Of a DNA stretch of 64,000 nt, positions 15,232 to 23,928 are shown in pieces. Positions within the stretch are counted from its first letter, which is position 1. Each line of letters opens with the position of its first letter. The stretch is from assembly GCA_036554945.1 (NCBI GenBank), contig DATBMH010000046.1:1-64000 (forward strand), read 5' to 3'. This DNA is from JACDAN01 sp036554945. Lineage in GTDB: Bacteria > Actinomycetota > Thermoleophilia > Gaiellales > Gaiellaceae. Below the pieces are notes generated by a model, which worked only from the letters and a program-made list of their open reading frames with translations, had not been told where the DNA came from and ran no database searches. Made by a program: the position numbers and the translations under genes.

Positions 15232-16065
15232 GTGGGCACGATCGCGGACCTCGCCGAGAATCGCGTCGTCGAGGGCACCTACGCGGTCGCGAAGAAGGAG
15301 CGGCGCCGTACGCGGGCCGGGTCCGACTATCTCGCGCTCGAGCTCGTCGACCCGAGCGGCAAGATCGAGGCGCGCGTCTGGAACGACGTCGAGCTCCTGG
15401 ACTCGCGCTTCGGCGAGGGAGACGCCGTCCGCGTGCTCGGCCGGGTGGACAAGTTCCGCGACCGTCTGCAGCTCGACGTCCGCTCGCTCGAGCCGGCCGA
15501 GGGACAGGACGCTGCCGAGCTGACGCCGACCCTCCGGCGAGACGCGGACGAGCTCGACGGCTTCCTGGAGTTCCTCGGCGGCGAGATCGCCCACCCGGGG
15601 CTGAAGACCCTGGTCTCTCGCTTCCTCGCAGACGCGCGCTACCGGGCGCGGCTCCGCGAGCTGCCCGCCAGCCCCGACGCGCATCACAGCTACGCCGGCG
15701 GACTGCTCGAGCACACCGTCGCCGTCGCGACGCTGTGCCGCGAGACGGCGCAGGTGCATCCCCGCCTCCGCGGCGACCTGCTCGTCGCGGCCGCGATCCT
15801 GCACGACGCCGGCCGGACGCTCGAGCTGGGCCGCGGGCCCGCGTTCAGGCCCACCGAGGAAGGACGGCTGCTCGGCCACGTCCAGCTCGGGATCCGCCTG
15901 ATCGAGTCGCATGCGGGCGGCTTGGAGCGCGACGTCCTCGCCGAGGTCCTCCACGCGGTGGCCGTCCACCACGACGGGCGCGCGGCCCGCACCGCCGAGG
16001 CCGCCGTGCTCTACCACGCGAACCAGCTCGACGCAGTCGCCGCGACACGGCCGATCCCGGACTAG
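15232..16065 (+). CDS. YhaM-like 3'-5' exoribonuclease: OB fold plus HD domain
   Basis: This 277-residue protein combines an N-terminal OB-fold nucleic-acid-binding domain (residues 1-95, with KIEARVWND) and a metal-dependent HD hydrolase domain. The HD ligands are visible as HHSYAGGLLEHT, AAAILHDAGRT with the His-Asp pair, and the late AVAVHHDG. This is the architecture of the YhaM/CBF1 3'-5' exoribonucleases. It is slightly shorter than Bacillus YhaM (about 310 residues). The start is GTG, likely leaderless. A transporter gene follows after six bases. Confidence 0.84.
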   Translation: MGTIADLAENRVVEGTYAVAKKERRRTRAGSDYLALELVDPSGKIEARVWNDVELLDSRFGEGDAVRVLGRVDKFRDRLQLDVRSLEPAEGQDAAELTPTLRRDADELDGFLEFLGGEIAHPGLKTLVSRFLADARYRARLRELPASPDAHHSYAGGLLEHTVAVATLCRETAQVHPRLRGDLLVAAAILHDAGRTLELGRGPAFRPTEEGRLLGHVQLGIRLIESHAGGLERDVLAEVLHAVAVHHDGRAARTAEAAVLYHANQLDAVAATRPIPD

Positions 16066-16071
16066 GCGCAC

Positions 16072-16905
16072 GTGCTCGCAGCGTTCTGCGCCCTCGGGGC
16101 GAGCCTCGCCTGGGGCGTCGGCGACTTCCTCGGCGGCCTGAAGAGCCGGACGATCCCGCTGCTCGTCGTGATGGTCGGCGCTCAGGTCTCCGGGCTGATC
16201 GGGATCGCGACGATCGTGGCGATCGCGGGCAATGCGCCGCCTGGGCCGGTCGTGCTCTGGGCCTCGCTCGCCGCCGTCTTCGGGACGATCGGGCTGGCCT
16301 CGTTCTACCGGGGGATGGCCGTCGGCTCGATCAGCATCGTCGCGCCGATCGCCGCCGTCGCCGCGATCGTCCCGGTGACCTTCGGGATCGCGACGGGCGA
16401 CGACGTCTCGCCCGGCCAGCTCGTCGGCTTCGTGCTGGCGCTCGGCGGCGTCGCTCTCGCGTCCTTCGAACGGGACCCGACCGGCGCCGCGCGCCTCGCC
16501 GCCGGCGTGCCGTGGGCAGTCGCAGCCGTGATCGGCTTCGGCGGCTACTACGTGCCGATGCACGAGGCCGGGGACGCCGACTTCCTCTGGGCCGCCTTCG
16601 TGTTCCGCGCCTCGGCGGCGCTGCTGACCACGGCGGCGTGGCTCGTTCTCCGGCCGCCGTTCGCGGCTGCCCGCGGCAGCCTCTGGACGATCGCGCTGAT
16701 CGGCGTGATGGACACGACCGGCAACACCCTCTTCGCCGCCGCCTCCAGCCTCGGCGAGGTCAGCATCGTCTCCGTGCTCGCGACGCTCTACCCGGTGACG
16801 ACCGTCGCGCTGGCCGCGATCGTGCTGCACGAGCGGATCTCGCGCATCCAGCTCGGCGGCGTCGCCGCTGCGCTGACCGGCGTCGTCCTGATCTCGGCGG
16901 CCTAG
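16072..16905 (+). CDS. EamA/DMT family permease
   Basis: This 277-residue membrane protein has ten predicted helices in two homologous halves, as expected for drug/metabolite transporters of the EamA type. It opens with a helix ending in AWGVGDFLGGL. The second repeat carries LGEVSIVSVLATLYPVTTVALA followed by LHERISRIQLGG, the usual EamA C-terminal pattern. It starts at GTG six bases after the nuclease gene and is probably co-transcribed. The transported compound is unknown. It converges on the Bat-type operon. Confidence 0.85.
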   Translation: MLAAFCALGASLAWGVGDFLGGLKSRTIPLLVVMVGAQVSGLIGIATIVAIAGNAPPGPVVLWASLAAVFGTIGLASFYRGMAVGSISIVAPIAAVAAIVPVTFGIATGDDVSPGQLVGFVLALGGVALASFERDPTGAARLAAGVPWAVAAVIGFGGYYVPMHEAGDADFLWAAFVFRASAALLTTAAWLVLRPPFAAARGSLWTIALIGVMDTTGNTLFAAASSLGEVSIVSVLATLYPVTTVALAAIVLHERISRIQLGGVAAALTGVVLISAA

Positions 16906-16912
16906 GAGGAGC

Positions 16913-17872
16913 TCAAGCCAGGTTGCGCCGGTAGAGCAGGAAGCCGAGCGGCAGAAGGGCCAGGAGGAAGACGTACGGCGCGAGCGGGTCGATGTCCGTC
17001 CGCACGGCGAGGGTGACCGTCTCGCCGTCGCCGACGATCCCGCGCACCGCGCCCACGACGCCTCCGAGCTCGTCCTCGTCGAACGCCCTGCCGCCCGCCG
17101 CCTCCGCCAGCTGCTCGGAGGAGTCCACGCTGGACGGATCGGGCTGATACGGCTCGGGTGTCCCGTTCGGCCCGAAGACACGCTCGCCCTCGCGCCAGAA
17201 GCGGACGACGAGTAGCTGGATGTCGGCCTCGGAGAGCGCGTTGGCGACCGCGCTGCTGTCGAAGTCGACCGTCTCGCCGTCGGTGAGGAGCACGACGAGC
17301 CGGCGGTCCACGTCGCCGAAGAAGTTGCGCGCTCCGACGGCGCCCAGCGCTCCGAACCGGGTTGCGCGGGTGTCGCCGGCCTCGGACGACGGCGGCCGGT
17401 CGACGCCGAGCGCAAGCCGGAGCGTCGATTCGAACGACTCGCGGTTCGCGGTCGGGAACAGCAGCGGCAGCGTGCGGTCGGTGATCGAGGCCAGCCCGAT
17501 CGGAACCTCGGGGATCTGATCGCGGAGGTGGAGGGCGGCGTCCCGGGCCCTGTCGAAGCGTGTGTCCCCACCGGGCTCCGACGACGCCAGCATCGACCTG
17601 GACGTGTCGATCACGAAGAACGCGTGCACGTCCGACCGCGCCTTGTGCTCCTGCCTGCTCTCCAGCACCGGCTGCGCCGCGCCGATCCCGACGAGCACCG
17701 CGAGGACGACGATCGCGGCGACCGTGTTCCGCTGCGTGATCCCCGGCGCCGCCAGCCGGAGACGCTCCCGCACCCGCGCCGCCCGCTGCTCGCTGCGCAC
17801 GAAGGCGACGAGCGGGACGATGGCCGCGAGCGTCACGAGCCCGGCGATCGGTGTCAGGAACTCGAGGTTCAC
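16913..17872 (-). CDS. VWA-domain membrane protein, BatA-like
   Basis: This 319-residue protein has two N-terminal helices (about residues 5-25 and 50-68), an extracytoplasmic von Willebrand A domain and a C-terminal helix ending in LLALLPLGFLLYRR. The metal-ion-dependent adhesion site is intact: VIDTSRSM, a later Thr in the middle of the domain, and LLTDGE. This is the BatA layout in MoxR-linked operons, thought to act in envelope protein or complex maturation. The start is GTG at 17872. It is the last of six genes. Confidence 0.85.
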   Translation of the reverse strand: MNLEFLTPIAGLVTLAAIVPLVAFVRSEQRAARVRERLRLAAPGITQRNTVAAIVVLAVLVGIGAAQPVLESRQEHKARSDVHAFFVIDTSRSMLASSEPGGDTRFDRARDAALHLRDQIPEVPIGLASITDRTLPLLFPTANRESFESTLRLALGVDRPPSSEAGDTRATRFGALGAVGARNFFGDVDRRLVVLLTDGETVDFDSSAVANALSEADIQLLVVRFWREGERVFGPNGTPEPYQPDPSSVDSSEQLAEAAGGRAFDEDELGGVVGAVRGIVGDGETVTLAVRTDIDPLAPYVFLLALLPLGFLLYRRNLA

Positions 17873-17877
17873 GGCCC

Positions 17878-18522
17878 TCAGTAACCTCGGCCCTGGCGTG
17901 CGGGGCCGCCGCCGGGCGCGCTCCTGCCGGGCCGGTAGGCCGGGATGTTCTCGCGGATCCTGAGACGCGCGGCGCTCGGGTCGAGGACGCGGAGGAGGTA
18001 CTCGAGGTTGTACTTCGCCTCCTCGTTCGCCGGGTCGATCCGGACGGCACGCTCGAAGTCCCCGAGCGACCGGCGGATGAGCGCGGGCCCGTTCACCGGA
18101 TCCGCCGCGGCCTCGTCGAACGTGAGCACGCCCTGGAGGCTTGCCGCCTTCGACCGCAGCGCCGCCGGGAGGTCCTTCGCGCGCTCGACCTCGCCGAGCG
18201 TGGACTGCGCCTCGGCGCGAAACGCCGGGCGGGAGAAGTCGTATGGATTGTCAGCCCGCCGTGCGTCGACTGCGAACGACCGCAGCGCGCGCCGGTAGAG
18301 GAGGTCGTCCTCGATCCCGAGCGCCTGCTGCGCGTACGGCAGCCGCGTGTCGAGCTTCCAGAGCCGCTCGGCCGCCGGCTGCGCCTTGAAGGCGAGGTCG
18401 CCGCCCTCGAACCCGCGATGAACCGCCGCGGCGTCGCGGGCCACGAGAGCCGCCAGCGCCGCGAGCACGATCAGCGCCGCGATGGGCAGGCCCTTCCGGA
18501 GGATCGGCTTGACGCGCCTCAC
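17878..18522 (-). CDS. Membrane-anchored tetratricopeptide-like protein, Bat operon
   Basis: This 214-residue protein has one N-terminal transmembrane helix (residues 11-31). Most of the rest is helical with a late TPR-like unit (FERAVRIDPANEEAKYNLEYLL). TPR proteins with one anchor are regular members of Bat operons (BatC/BatE type). The C terminus is Gly/Arg/Pro-rich. The gene overlaps the VWA gene upstream by four bases and precedes the last VWA gene by five bases. Confidence 0.72.
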   Translation of the reverse strand: MRRVKPILRKGLPIAALIVLAALAALVARDAAAVHRGFEGGDLAFKAQPAAERLWKLDTRLPYAQQALGIEDDLLYRRALRSFAVDARRADNPYDFSRPAFRAEAQSTLGEVERAKDLPAALRSKAASLQGVLTFDEAAADPVNGPALIRRSLGDFERAVRIDPANEEAKYNLEYLLRVLDPSAARLRIRENIPAYRPGRSAPGGGPARQGRGY

Positions 18523-19436
18523 GACCCGCTCTCCTCGCTCCGGGCCGGCTTCCAGGCGAGCCGGCCGCAGAAGTGCTCGTTGGCCGCCAGGAGCATCAGC
18601 AGGAGCAGCGCGAGCCCCGCCAGCCCGGCAGGAACCCCCGCGCGCTCGGCGCGGCGCCGCTCCTCGGCGAGGCGCGGCGGCGCGAGGTCCGCGCGGTCGA
18701 CGAACGCCTCCCTCCCGACCATCCGCTCGAAGAAGAAGCGGTCCTCGTCGAACGGCGACATCGCGACGAGGTTGAGCGGGATCCCCTCGCGCTCGTAGGT
18801 GATCAGCTCGCGCGTCAGCGCCGGCAGGTCGAGCAGCGAGTCGTCGAGGTCGCTGATCAGGAGGGCGCCGCGATCCTCCTGCCCGTGCCGGACGAGCATC
18901 TCGCGCGCAAGCTGGAGCCCGGTCGAGATCTTCGTGCCGCCGCGGAAGTTCTCCGCCCAGGGCGTGACCGAGGCGCGGCGGATGTCCTCGAACTCCTGCG
19001 AGTCGGGGTCGACGCGGCGCTGCCCGGGCGGGCAGGGCGTGGGCTCGCGGGCGATGCAGACGTCCGGGAACGGGGCGAGCGCGCGCAGGAAGCCCCGGAG
19101 CTCGGTGCCCGCGGTCCCCGGCGGCATCGTCTCGTACGCGACGCTCGAGAAGAGCACGAGGCCGAAGTCCTGATTCGTGGCGGCGAGGTACTCGAACGGC
19201 TCGGTGAGCCGCCGGCGCGCGCCCCCGATGCTCGCCGACATGTCGAGGACGACGACGCCGCTCCGCCCACCGTCGGCGATGCGCACCGCGGACGAGCCCG
19301 GGCTGCGGGAGAGCCAGGCGGCGAAGAGCAGGGTCGCGACCAGCGCGGCCGCGAGCACGATCCGGACGACCGCCGTCCGCCGCAGCTGCTCGGTCAGGTT
19401 CCGCACGTCGAAGAGCGGGATCCCCTGGCGCCGCAT
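18519..19436 (-). CDS. VWA-domain membrane protein, BatB-like
   Basis: This 305-residue protein has an N-terminal helix (about 25-44), a von Willebrand A domain and a C-terminal helix near 272-290. The metal site is kept: VVLDMSASIG, a threonine in the middle (FRGGTKIS) and ISDLDDSLLD. A loop between them carries a Cys pair around PTPCPPG. It follows the BatD-like gene with a two-base-shifted overlap (ATG at 19436, TGA ending at 19436). It is the second VWA protein of the operon and presumably partners the one at 16913. Confidence 0.83.
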   Translation of the reverse strand: MRRQGIPLFDVRNLTEQLRRTAVVRIVLAAALVATLLFAAWLSRSPGSSAVRIADGGRSGVVVLDMSASIGGARRRLTEPFEYLAATNQDFGLVLFSSVAYETMPPGTAGTELRGFLRALAPFPDVCIAREPTPCPPGQRRVDPDSQEFEDIRRASVTPWAENFRGGTKISTGLQLAREMLVRHGQEDRGALLISDLDDSLLDLPALTRELITYEREGIPLNLVAMSPFDEDRFFFERMVGREAFVDRADLAPPRLAEERRRAERAGVPAGLAGLALLLLMLLAANEHFCGRLAWKPARSEESGS

Positions 19437-20353
19437 CAGTGGCCGTTCTCCGAGATCACCCGCTCGACCTCGTCCGAGAGCGGCCCGACGCCCGCCGGGA
19501 CCGGCTGACCCTCGGACCACGCGAGCCGGCTCGCATCCTCGGCCAGCGCCGGGTTGCTCGTCCGCCGAAGCTCGACCGCCAGCCGCTCCAGCGCCCGCCG
19601 TCCTTCCTCGGTGTCGCCGGAGGCGGACGACTCGCGCACGAGCGCGAGGGCCTGCTCCAGCGAGGAGCGCCTGTCCGTGAACCTGGCGCCGAGCCGCGCG
19701 GCGAGGCGGTCGAGCGGCAGGAGCCGCAGGGTCAGGATCGCCGCGCCGAGCGCGAACAGGATCGCCAGCGCGAGCGCAACGAGCTCGACTGCGCGCGGCG
19801 ACACCGTGTACGACGGCGGCGGGAGGTCCCGCAGGTCGGACCGGAGCGCAGCCTGCTCGAGCTCGCTCGGGTCGATCCGGCCCGCAACTCGCACCGGCAC
19901 CCACTCGACCGTGGACGCCTCCGGCGCGCTCGCGCCGCGCGGCACGTAGTTGACGGCGACGCCGCCGAGCTCGACGCGGCCCGTGCCCTGCGGCAGGCAC
20001 TGCGAGACGAGACAGCCGAGGACGTAGTCGTACCGGATCCGCGCGATCGACCCGTTGTCGGTCCTGGTCCGCTCGACCGGACGCAGCTCGCGGTACGGCT
20101 CGAAGTTCGCGCCGATCTCGACGCTGTCCGGGTCGACCCGCTCGGAGTCGACGATCAGCTCGACCCGCGCGCGGACCGCATCGCCGAACAGGTGCTGCTC
20201 GGGCACGAGAAACGCCGTCCCGACGATCGGCTCGTCCTCGCCGAGGCCCGGTCCGCCCCCGCGGTCCCACGAGCTCCAGGCGAGCGCCCCGAGGCCGAGC
20301 GCGATCAGCGTCGCGAGCACCACGCCGCCGACGAACAGCCGCCGGGTGGTCAC
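19436..20353 (-). CDS. BatD-like membrane protein of the MoxR operon
   Basis: This 305-residue protein has two helices, at about residues 10-28 and 195-217. A beta-rich extracytoplasmic region of about 160 residues lies between them, and a helical cytoplasmic C terminus of about 85 residues follows. This topology and the operon position match BatD-type proteins, although sequence identity cannot be judged by eye. Two cysteines in VLGCLVSQCLPQG could form an exported disulfide. GTG at 20353 is preferred because it overlaps the DUF58 stop as GTGA; a longer frame exists but lies inside the upstream gene. Confidence 0.7.
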   Translation of the reverse strand: MTTRRLFVGGVVLATLIALGLGALAWSSWDRGGGPGLGEDEPIVGTAFLVPEQHLFGDAVRARVELIVDSERVDPDSVEIGANFEPYRELRPVERTRTDNGSIARIRYDYVLGCLVSQCLPQGTGRVELGGVAVNYVPRGASAPEASTVEWVPVRVAGRIDPSELEQAALRSDLRDLPPPSYTVSPRAVELVALALAILFALGAAILTLRLLPLDRLAARLGARFTDRRSSLEQALALVRESSASGDTEEGRRALERLAVELRRTSNPALAEDASRLAWSEGQPVPAGVGPLSDEVERVISENGH

Positions 20354-21306
20354 CACGAGTCCCGGACCCCCTCCTGGCGGAGCGCCACCCACTCGAGGAA
20401 GCGCGTGTAGATCTCCTCCGGGTCGCTGGACGAGATCAGGACAGGGTCGAACCCGAGGCCTTCGAGGTACGTGAGGGTCTCCGCGAGGCGACGCTCGTTC
20501 GCCTCGCGGCGGTCACGCGCCTCGCGCCGGCTCATGCGAACGAGCTTCAGCTTCCCGGTCGGCGGATCGACCAGCGGCACCACGACCGACGAGACGTCGG
20601 GGAAGCTCTGCTCCCAGATCGGGTCCTGGATCACGACGGGGACGAGCTCCCACGGCAGCTCGGCGATCCACGCCCAGGCCTCCTCGCTCGGCGGCGAGAG
20701 GAAGTCCGACAGGATGAACACGAAGGTGCCCGCGGGAAGCGAGCGACGCAGCGGCGCGAGGTGCGCGAACGCGAGCTCCAGCGTGTCCTCCGGCGCGCCG
20801 TACAGCGGGTAGTGGAGGTGGGACTCCTTGACGCGCCAGAAGTCGGCCTGCGCGTGCGGCGGACGCCAGAACGGCACCTCGGCGCCCTCGTGGCCGTTGG
20901 CGGTCGCGGCGCTCGCGTAGTCGAGGTAGCCGATCAGCCCCCGGGCCTTGGCGGCGCTGTCGGCGATGAGCTGGCCGGCGGCGACCATCGCGTCCGGCTT
21001 CGAGAGCCAGGGCATGTCGGTCGGATAGAGGCTCATCGCAGGCCGCCGGTCGGCGACGATCACGACCCGCGGCGCCTCGTCGGCGTACCGCTCGCGCACG
21101 ATGAACTCGTCGGTGCCGCGCGCGGAGGACAGCCGGGCCGACGCGGCCCAGTCGATCGTGTCGACGTCGTCGCCCGGCCGGTACGGGCGCGAGCTGGCGA
21201 CGTCCGAGCCGGTTCCGCGCCGCACGCTGTGCACGGCGCCGAAGGCGAGGCCGATCAGCCGCCGGCGCGGAACGAGCGGAAAGGTGAGATCAGTCGGCCC
21301 GCTCAC
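20350..21306 (-). CDS. DUF58 family protein
   Basis: This protein of about 318 residues is of the DUF58 family, a VWA-like fold found next to MoxR ATPases. The family signature RPYRPGDDVDTIDWAASAR lies near residue 45. VVIVADRRPAMSLYPTD and FILSDFLSPP mark the A-domain strands, with the classic metal site degenerate. GTG at 21306 is chosen; it overlaps the MoxR gene by 17 bases. A TTG at 21321 would add five residues. DUF58 proteins act with the MoxR AAA+ ATPase as a putative chaperone pair. Confidence 0.88.
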   Translation of the reverse strand: MSGPTDLTFPLVPRRRLIGLAFGAVHSVRRGTGSDVASSRPYRPGDDVDTIDWAASARLSSARGTDEFIVRERYADEAPRVVIVADRRPAMSLYPTDMPWLSKPDAMVAAGQLIADSAAKARGLIGYLDYASAATANGHEGAEVPFWRPPHAQADFWRVKESHLHYPLYGAPEDTLELAFAHLAPLRRSLPAGTFVFILSDFLSPPSEEAWAWIAELPWELVPVVIQDPIWEQSFPDVSSVVVPLVDPPTGKLKLVRMSRREARDRREANERRLAETLTYLEGLGFDPVLISSSDPEEIYTRFLEWVALRQEGVRDSW

Positions 21307-22339
21307 CGGCGATCTCGACAACCTCGCCGCTGAGTGCGGCCTCCGGCCGCGGGGCCGCCTCGAAGCACCGCTCGACGAACAGCGCCGCCGCCTCCTTCCG
21401 GCCGTGCTTCCGGATCTCGACGAGGAAGGTCGGCGTGAACAGGATCCTGTGCCCGATGACGGGGAGGAACAGCTCCTCGACGTCCTCGGGCACCACGTAG
21501 TCGCGCTCGTGCAGGAGCGCCCAGGCGCGGGCGGCGCGCTCGAGCGCGAGGCTGCCCCGGACCGAGGCGCCGATCGCGACGGTGTCGAGCTCGCGCGTCG
21601 CGCGAACGAGGTCGATGATCCAGCGCTGCAGGAGCTCGTCGACGTAGACGTCCTCGCTCGCGTGGTGGAGCTCCTCGATCTCCTCGAGCGAGATGACCGG
21701 CTTCAGGTCGCCGAGCGGATGGCCGTGGCGCTGGTCCCGCACGATCTGGAGCTCCTGGTCGTTCTCCGGATAGCCGAGCGCCGTCTTGAGGAAGAAGCGG
21801 TCGAGCTGCGCCTCGGGCAGCGGGAAGGTCCCCTCGAGCTCGATCGGGTTCTGCGTCGCCAGCACGAGGAACGGCTGGGGCAGCTCGCGCGTGACGCCGT
21901 CGACGGTCACCTGCGTTTCGGCCATGGCCTCGAGGAGCGACGACTGCGTCTTCGGCATCGCGCGGTTGATCTCGTCGACGAGCACGATGTTGGCGAAGAT
22001 CGGCCCGGGCCGGAACTCGAAGTCCCGCTCGCGCTGGTTGTAGACCGAGAGGCCGGTGACGTCCGTCGGCTGGAGGTCGGGCGTGCACTGGATCCGCGAC
22101 GGGGATGCGCCCTCGATGCTCTGCGCGAGCGCGCGGGCCAGGACGGTCTTCGCCGTGCCCGGAACGTCCTCGAGCAGGACGTGCCCGCGACAGGCGAGCG
22201 CGGCGAGGACGAGGCGGATCTCCTCGTGCTTGCCGCGGACGACGAGGTCGACGTTCTCGAGCAGCCTGTTCGCGACGCCGACGGCGCGCTGGATCCGTTC
22301 GTCGTCCCGTCGCCGCTCGGGCTCGAAGCTGCTGCTCAT
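21290..22339 (-). CDS. MoxR-family AAA+ ATPase
   Basis: This 349-residue AAA+ ATPase of the MoxR group is the first gene of the six-gene Bat-type operon. Walker A is LEDVPGTAKT (about residues 57-66) and Walker B ends in VLVDEINRAMPKTQ. Sensor 1 is LVLATQNPIELEGT, followed by PEAQLDRF, all as in MoxR. It likely drives remodelling of an envelope or metal-containing complex together with the DUF58 and VWA proteins. A TATATT hexamer lies nine bases upstream of the ATG, in the only AT-rich patch nearby. Confidence 0.94.
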   Translation of the reverse strand: MSSSFEPERRRDDERIQRAVGVANRLLENVDLVVRGKHEEIRLVLAALACRGHVLLEDVPGTAKTVLARALAQSIEGASPSRIQCTPDLQPTDVTGLSVYNQRERDFEFRPGPIFANIVLVDEINRAMPKTQSSLLEAMAETQVTVDGVTRELPQPFLVLATQNPIELEGTFPLPEAQLDRFFLKTALGYPENDQELQIVRDQRHGHPLGDLKPVISLEEIEELHHASEDVYVDELLQRWIIDLVRATRELDTVAIGASVRGSLALERAARAWALLHERDYVVPEDVEELFLPVIGHRILFTPTFLVEIRKHGRKEAAALFVERCFEAAPRPEAALSGEVVEIAGERAD

Positions 22340-22348
22340 CGACGCCTC

Positions 22349-22354
22349 AATATA
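22349..22354 (-). promoter_or_regulatory. Putative -10 element of the MoxR/Bat operon
   Basis: TATATT on the minus strand ends nine bases before the MoxR ATG, within a locally AT-rich stretch (about 22349-22385) that stands out from the surrounding GC-rich DNA. No clear -35 is visible. Confidence 0.4.
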
Positions 22355-22400
22355 GATTCGGCCTTCATTGATCTTCGGTTAATCGGGGGGTGTCGAGGGG

Positions 22401-23303
22401 TTAGACGTTGAAACGGATGTTCAGGACGTCGCCGTCCGCGACAACGTACCCCTTTCCCTCCAGCCGTTGCAGCCCGCGCCGCGCGGCCTCGGCGTGCGAG
22501 CCGGACTCGACGAGGTCGTCCCACCGGATCACCTCGCAGCGGATGAACCCACGCGCGATGTCGGTGTGGATCGAGGCGGCCGCCTCGAGGGCGGTCGCGC
22601 CGTTCCTGAGCGTCCACGCGCGGGCCTCGTTGTCGCCCGCCGTGAAGAACGTCACGAGGTCGAGGACGGACACGAGCTGACGCACGACGTCCTCGAGCGT
22701 GGACGACCCCCCGTTGCGAAACTGCGCCGCCTCCTCGGGCGGCAGGTCCCGGAGCTCGGCCTCGAGCGCGAGGTCGGCACCATCCGGGCCGTTGACGATC
22801 GGGATCAGCGGCTTCGTCGTGAGCGGCTCCAGCTCGGCCGGCAGCTCGCCGGGCCAGTCGCGCAGCGGCCGCTCGTCGTCGATGTGCGCCATCAGCCGCT
22901 CCAGCAGCTGCACCTGGTCGCGAAGCGCCGGGTCGCCCGACTTCGCCTCCTTCCGGACCCGCTCGAGCCGCCGCTCGACGTGGTCGCGGTCGGCGACGAG
23001 GAGCTCGAGCTCGAGCGACGGCAGCTCGCCGGTGTCACGGACGACCCCAAGCAGCGCATCCGCCCGCCGGACACCGCCGAGCTGGGCGGCCGCCGTGCCG
23101 GGGACGTCGATCAGCTGGATCGTCGCCGGCGTCCGCTTCGCCGAGCCGACGACCTCCGCGATCCGCCCGAGGCGGTCGTCGGCGATCTGCGCGACGCCGA
23201 CGTGCGGGGTCCCGTAGCCCTCCGGCCGTACACCGGTCAGCGCCGTGAACAGCGTCGTCTTGCCGGACCCCGGAGGGCCGACGATCCCCACGTCGAGTGC
23301 CAC
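22401..23303 (-). CDS. YchF-like GTPase with divergent nucleotide-binding motifs
   Basis: This 300-residue protein ends in a well conserved YchF C-terminal (DUF933/TGS) domain: FFTAGDNEARAWTLRNG, IHTDIARGFIRCEVI and GYVVADGDVLNIRFNV. The N-terminal P-loop domain is shortened (YchF has about 363 residues) and altered. G1 reads GPPGSGKT where YchF has NVGKS, G3 reads DVPGTAAA, and the NxxE specificity motif reads NGPD. It is thus a diverged relative that may prefer another nucleotide or have lost hydrolysis. It follows the ECF sigma gene after about nine bases. Confidence 0.82.
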   Translation of the reverse strand: MALDVGIVGPPGSGKTTLFTALTGVRPEGYGTPHVGVAQIADDRLGRIAEVVGSAKRTPATIQLIDVPGTAAAQLGGVRRADALLGVVRDTGELPSLELELLVADRDHVERRLERVRKEAKSGDPALRDQVQLLERLMAHIDDERPLRDWPGELPAELEPLTTKPLIPIVNGPDGADLALEAELRDLPPEEAAQFRNGGSSTLEDVVRQLVSVLDLVTFFTAGDNEARAWTLRNGATALEAAASIHTDIARGFIRCEVIRWDDLVESGSHAEAARRGLQRLEGKGYVVADGDVLNIRFNV

Positions 23304-23312
23304 GGTGAGGTT

Positions 23313-23867
23313 CTAGCGGGAGACGTGCTTCTGCAGCGAGGTCAGCGCGCGGTGCTGGAGCGACTTCACGGCGCCGTCGGTCTTCCCGAGGATGGCGGCG
23401 GCCTCCGCGTTCGAGAACCGGAAGACGAACTTGAGGGTCAGCACCTGCCGCTGCTCGGGCGACAGGCCGGCGATGAGCTCCATGAGGCTCGCGTCGCCGA
23501 TCGACGCGAGCGCCTGCTCCTCGGCGGACGTCTCCTCGGCGCCCGGCGCCTCGGGCACCTCCTCCTCCGGCTGCCAGCGCTTCCGCGCGCGGAAATGGTC
23601 CATCGCCAGGTTGTGGGCGATCCGGAAGAGCCACGCCGAGAACGGCACGGACTGCCAGCGGAACCGCCCGATCGACTCGAGCATCCGCACGAACGTCTGC
23701 GTCGTCAGGTCCTCGGCGTCGTGCCGGCTGCCGACGCTCATGTGCAGATAGCTGTAGATCCGGTCGAAGTGGAGGAGGTAGAGCTCCTCCAACGCGCCGC
23801 GGTCGCCTCGTTGGGCACGGTCCACAAGGCCGCGAATACGACCGCTGTCGTTTGCCGCACGCGTCAT
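23313..23867 (-). CDS. ECF-type RNA polymerase sigma factor
   Basis: This 184-residue extracytoplasmic-function sigma factor has region 2 (about residues 18-85, LLHFDRIYSYL to FSAWLFRIAHNLAMDHFR) binding core polymerase and the -10 element. Region 4 (about 130-180, LSPEQRQVLTLKF and ILGKTDGAVKSLQHRAL) binds the -35 element. ATG at 23867 is chosen. A GTG at 23897 would add ten residues and lies inside a 19-bp dyad. No anti-sigma factor gene is adjacent, so its control and regulon are unknown. Confidence 0.9.
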   Translation of the reverse strand: MTRAANDSGRIRGLVDRAQRGDRGALEELYLLHFDRIYSYLHMSVGSRHDAEDLTTQTFVRMLESIGRFRWQSVPFSAWLFRIAHNLAMDHFRARKRWQPEEEVPEAPGAEETSAEEQALASIGDASLMELIAGLSPEQRQVLTLKFVFRFSNAEAAAILGKTDGAVKSLQHRALTSLQKHVSR

Positions 23868-23885
23868 CGCAGGTCTGGTGACGAC

Positions 23886-23904
23886 CTGAGGGGTCACCTC
23901 TCAG
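23886..23904 (-). promoter_or_regulatory. Dyad at the sigma factor gene start
   Basis: A 19-bp imperfect inverted repeat (minus strand CTGAGAGGTGACCCCTCAG) has arms CTGAG/CTCAG and GGT/ACC with one mismatch. It covers the alternative GTG start and lies 19 bases before the ATG of the ECF sigma gene. It could be an operator or a leader hairpin controlling the sigma factor. Confidence 0.4.
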
Positions 23905-23928
23905 GAGATGCCCGTTGGGCCTCCCGGC

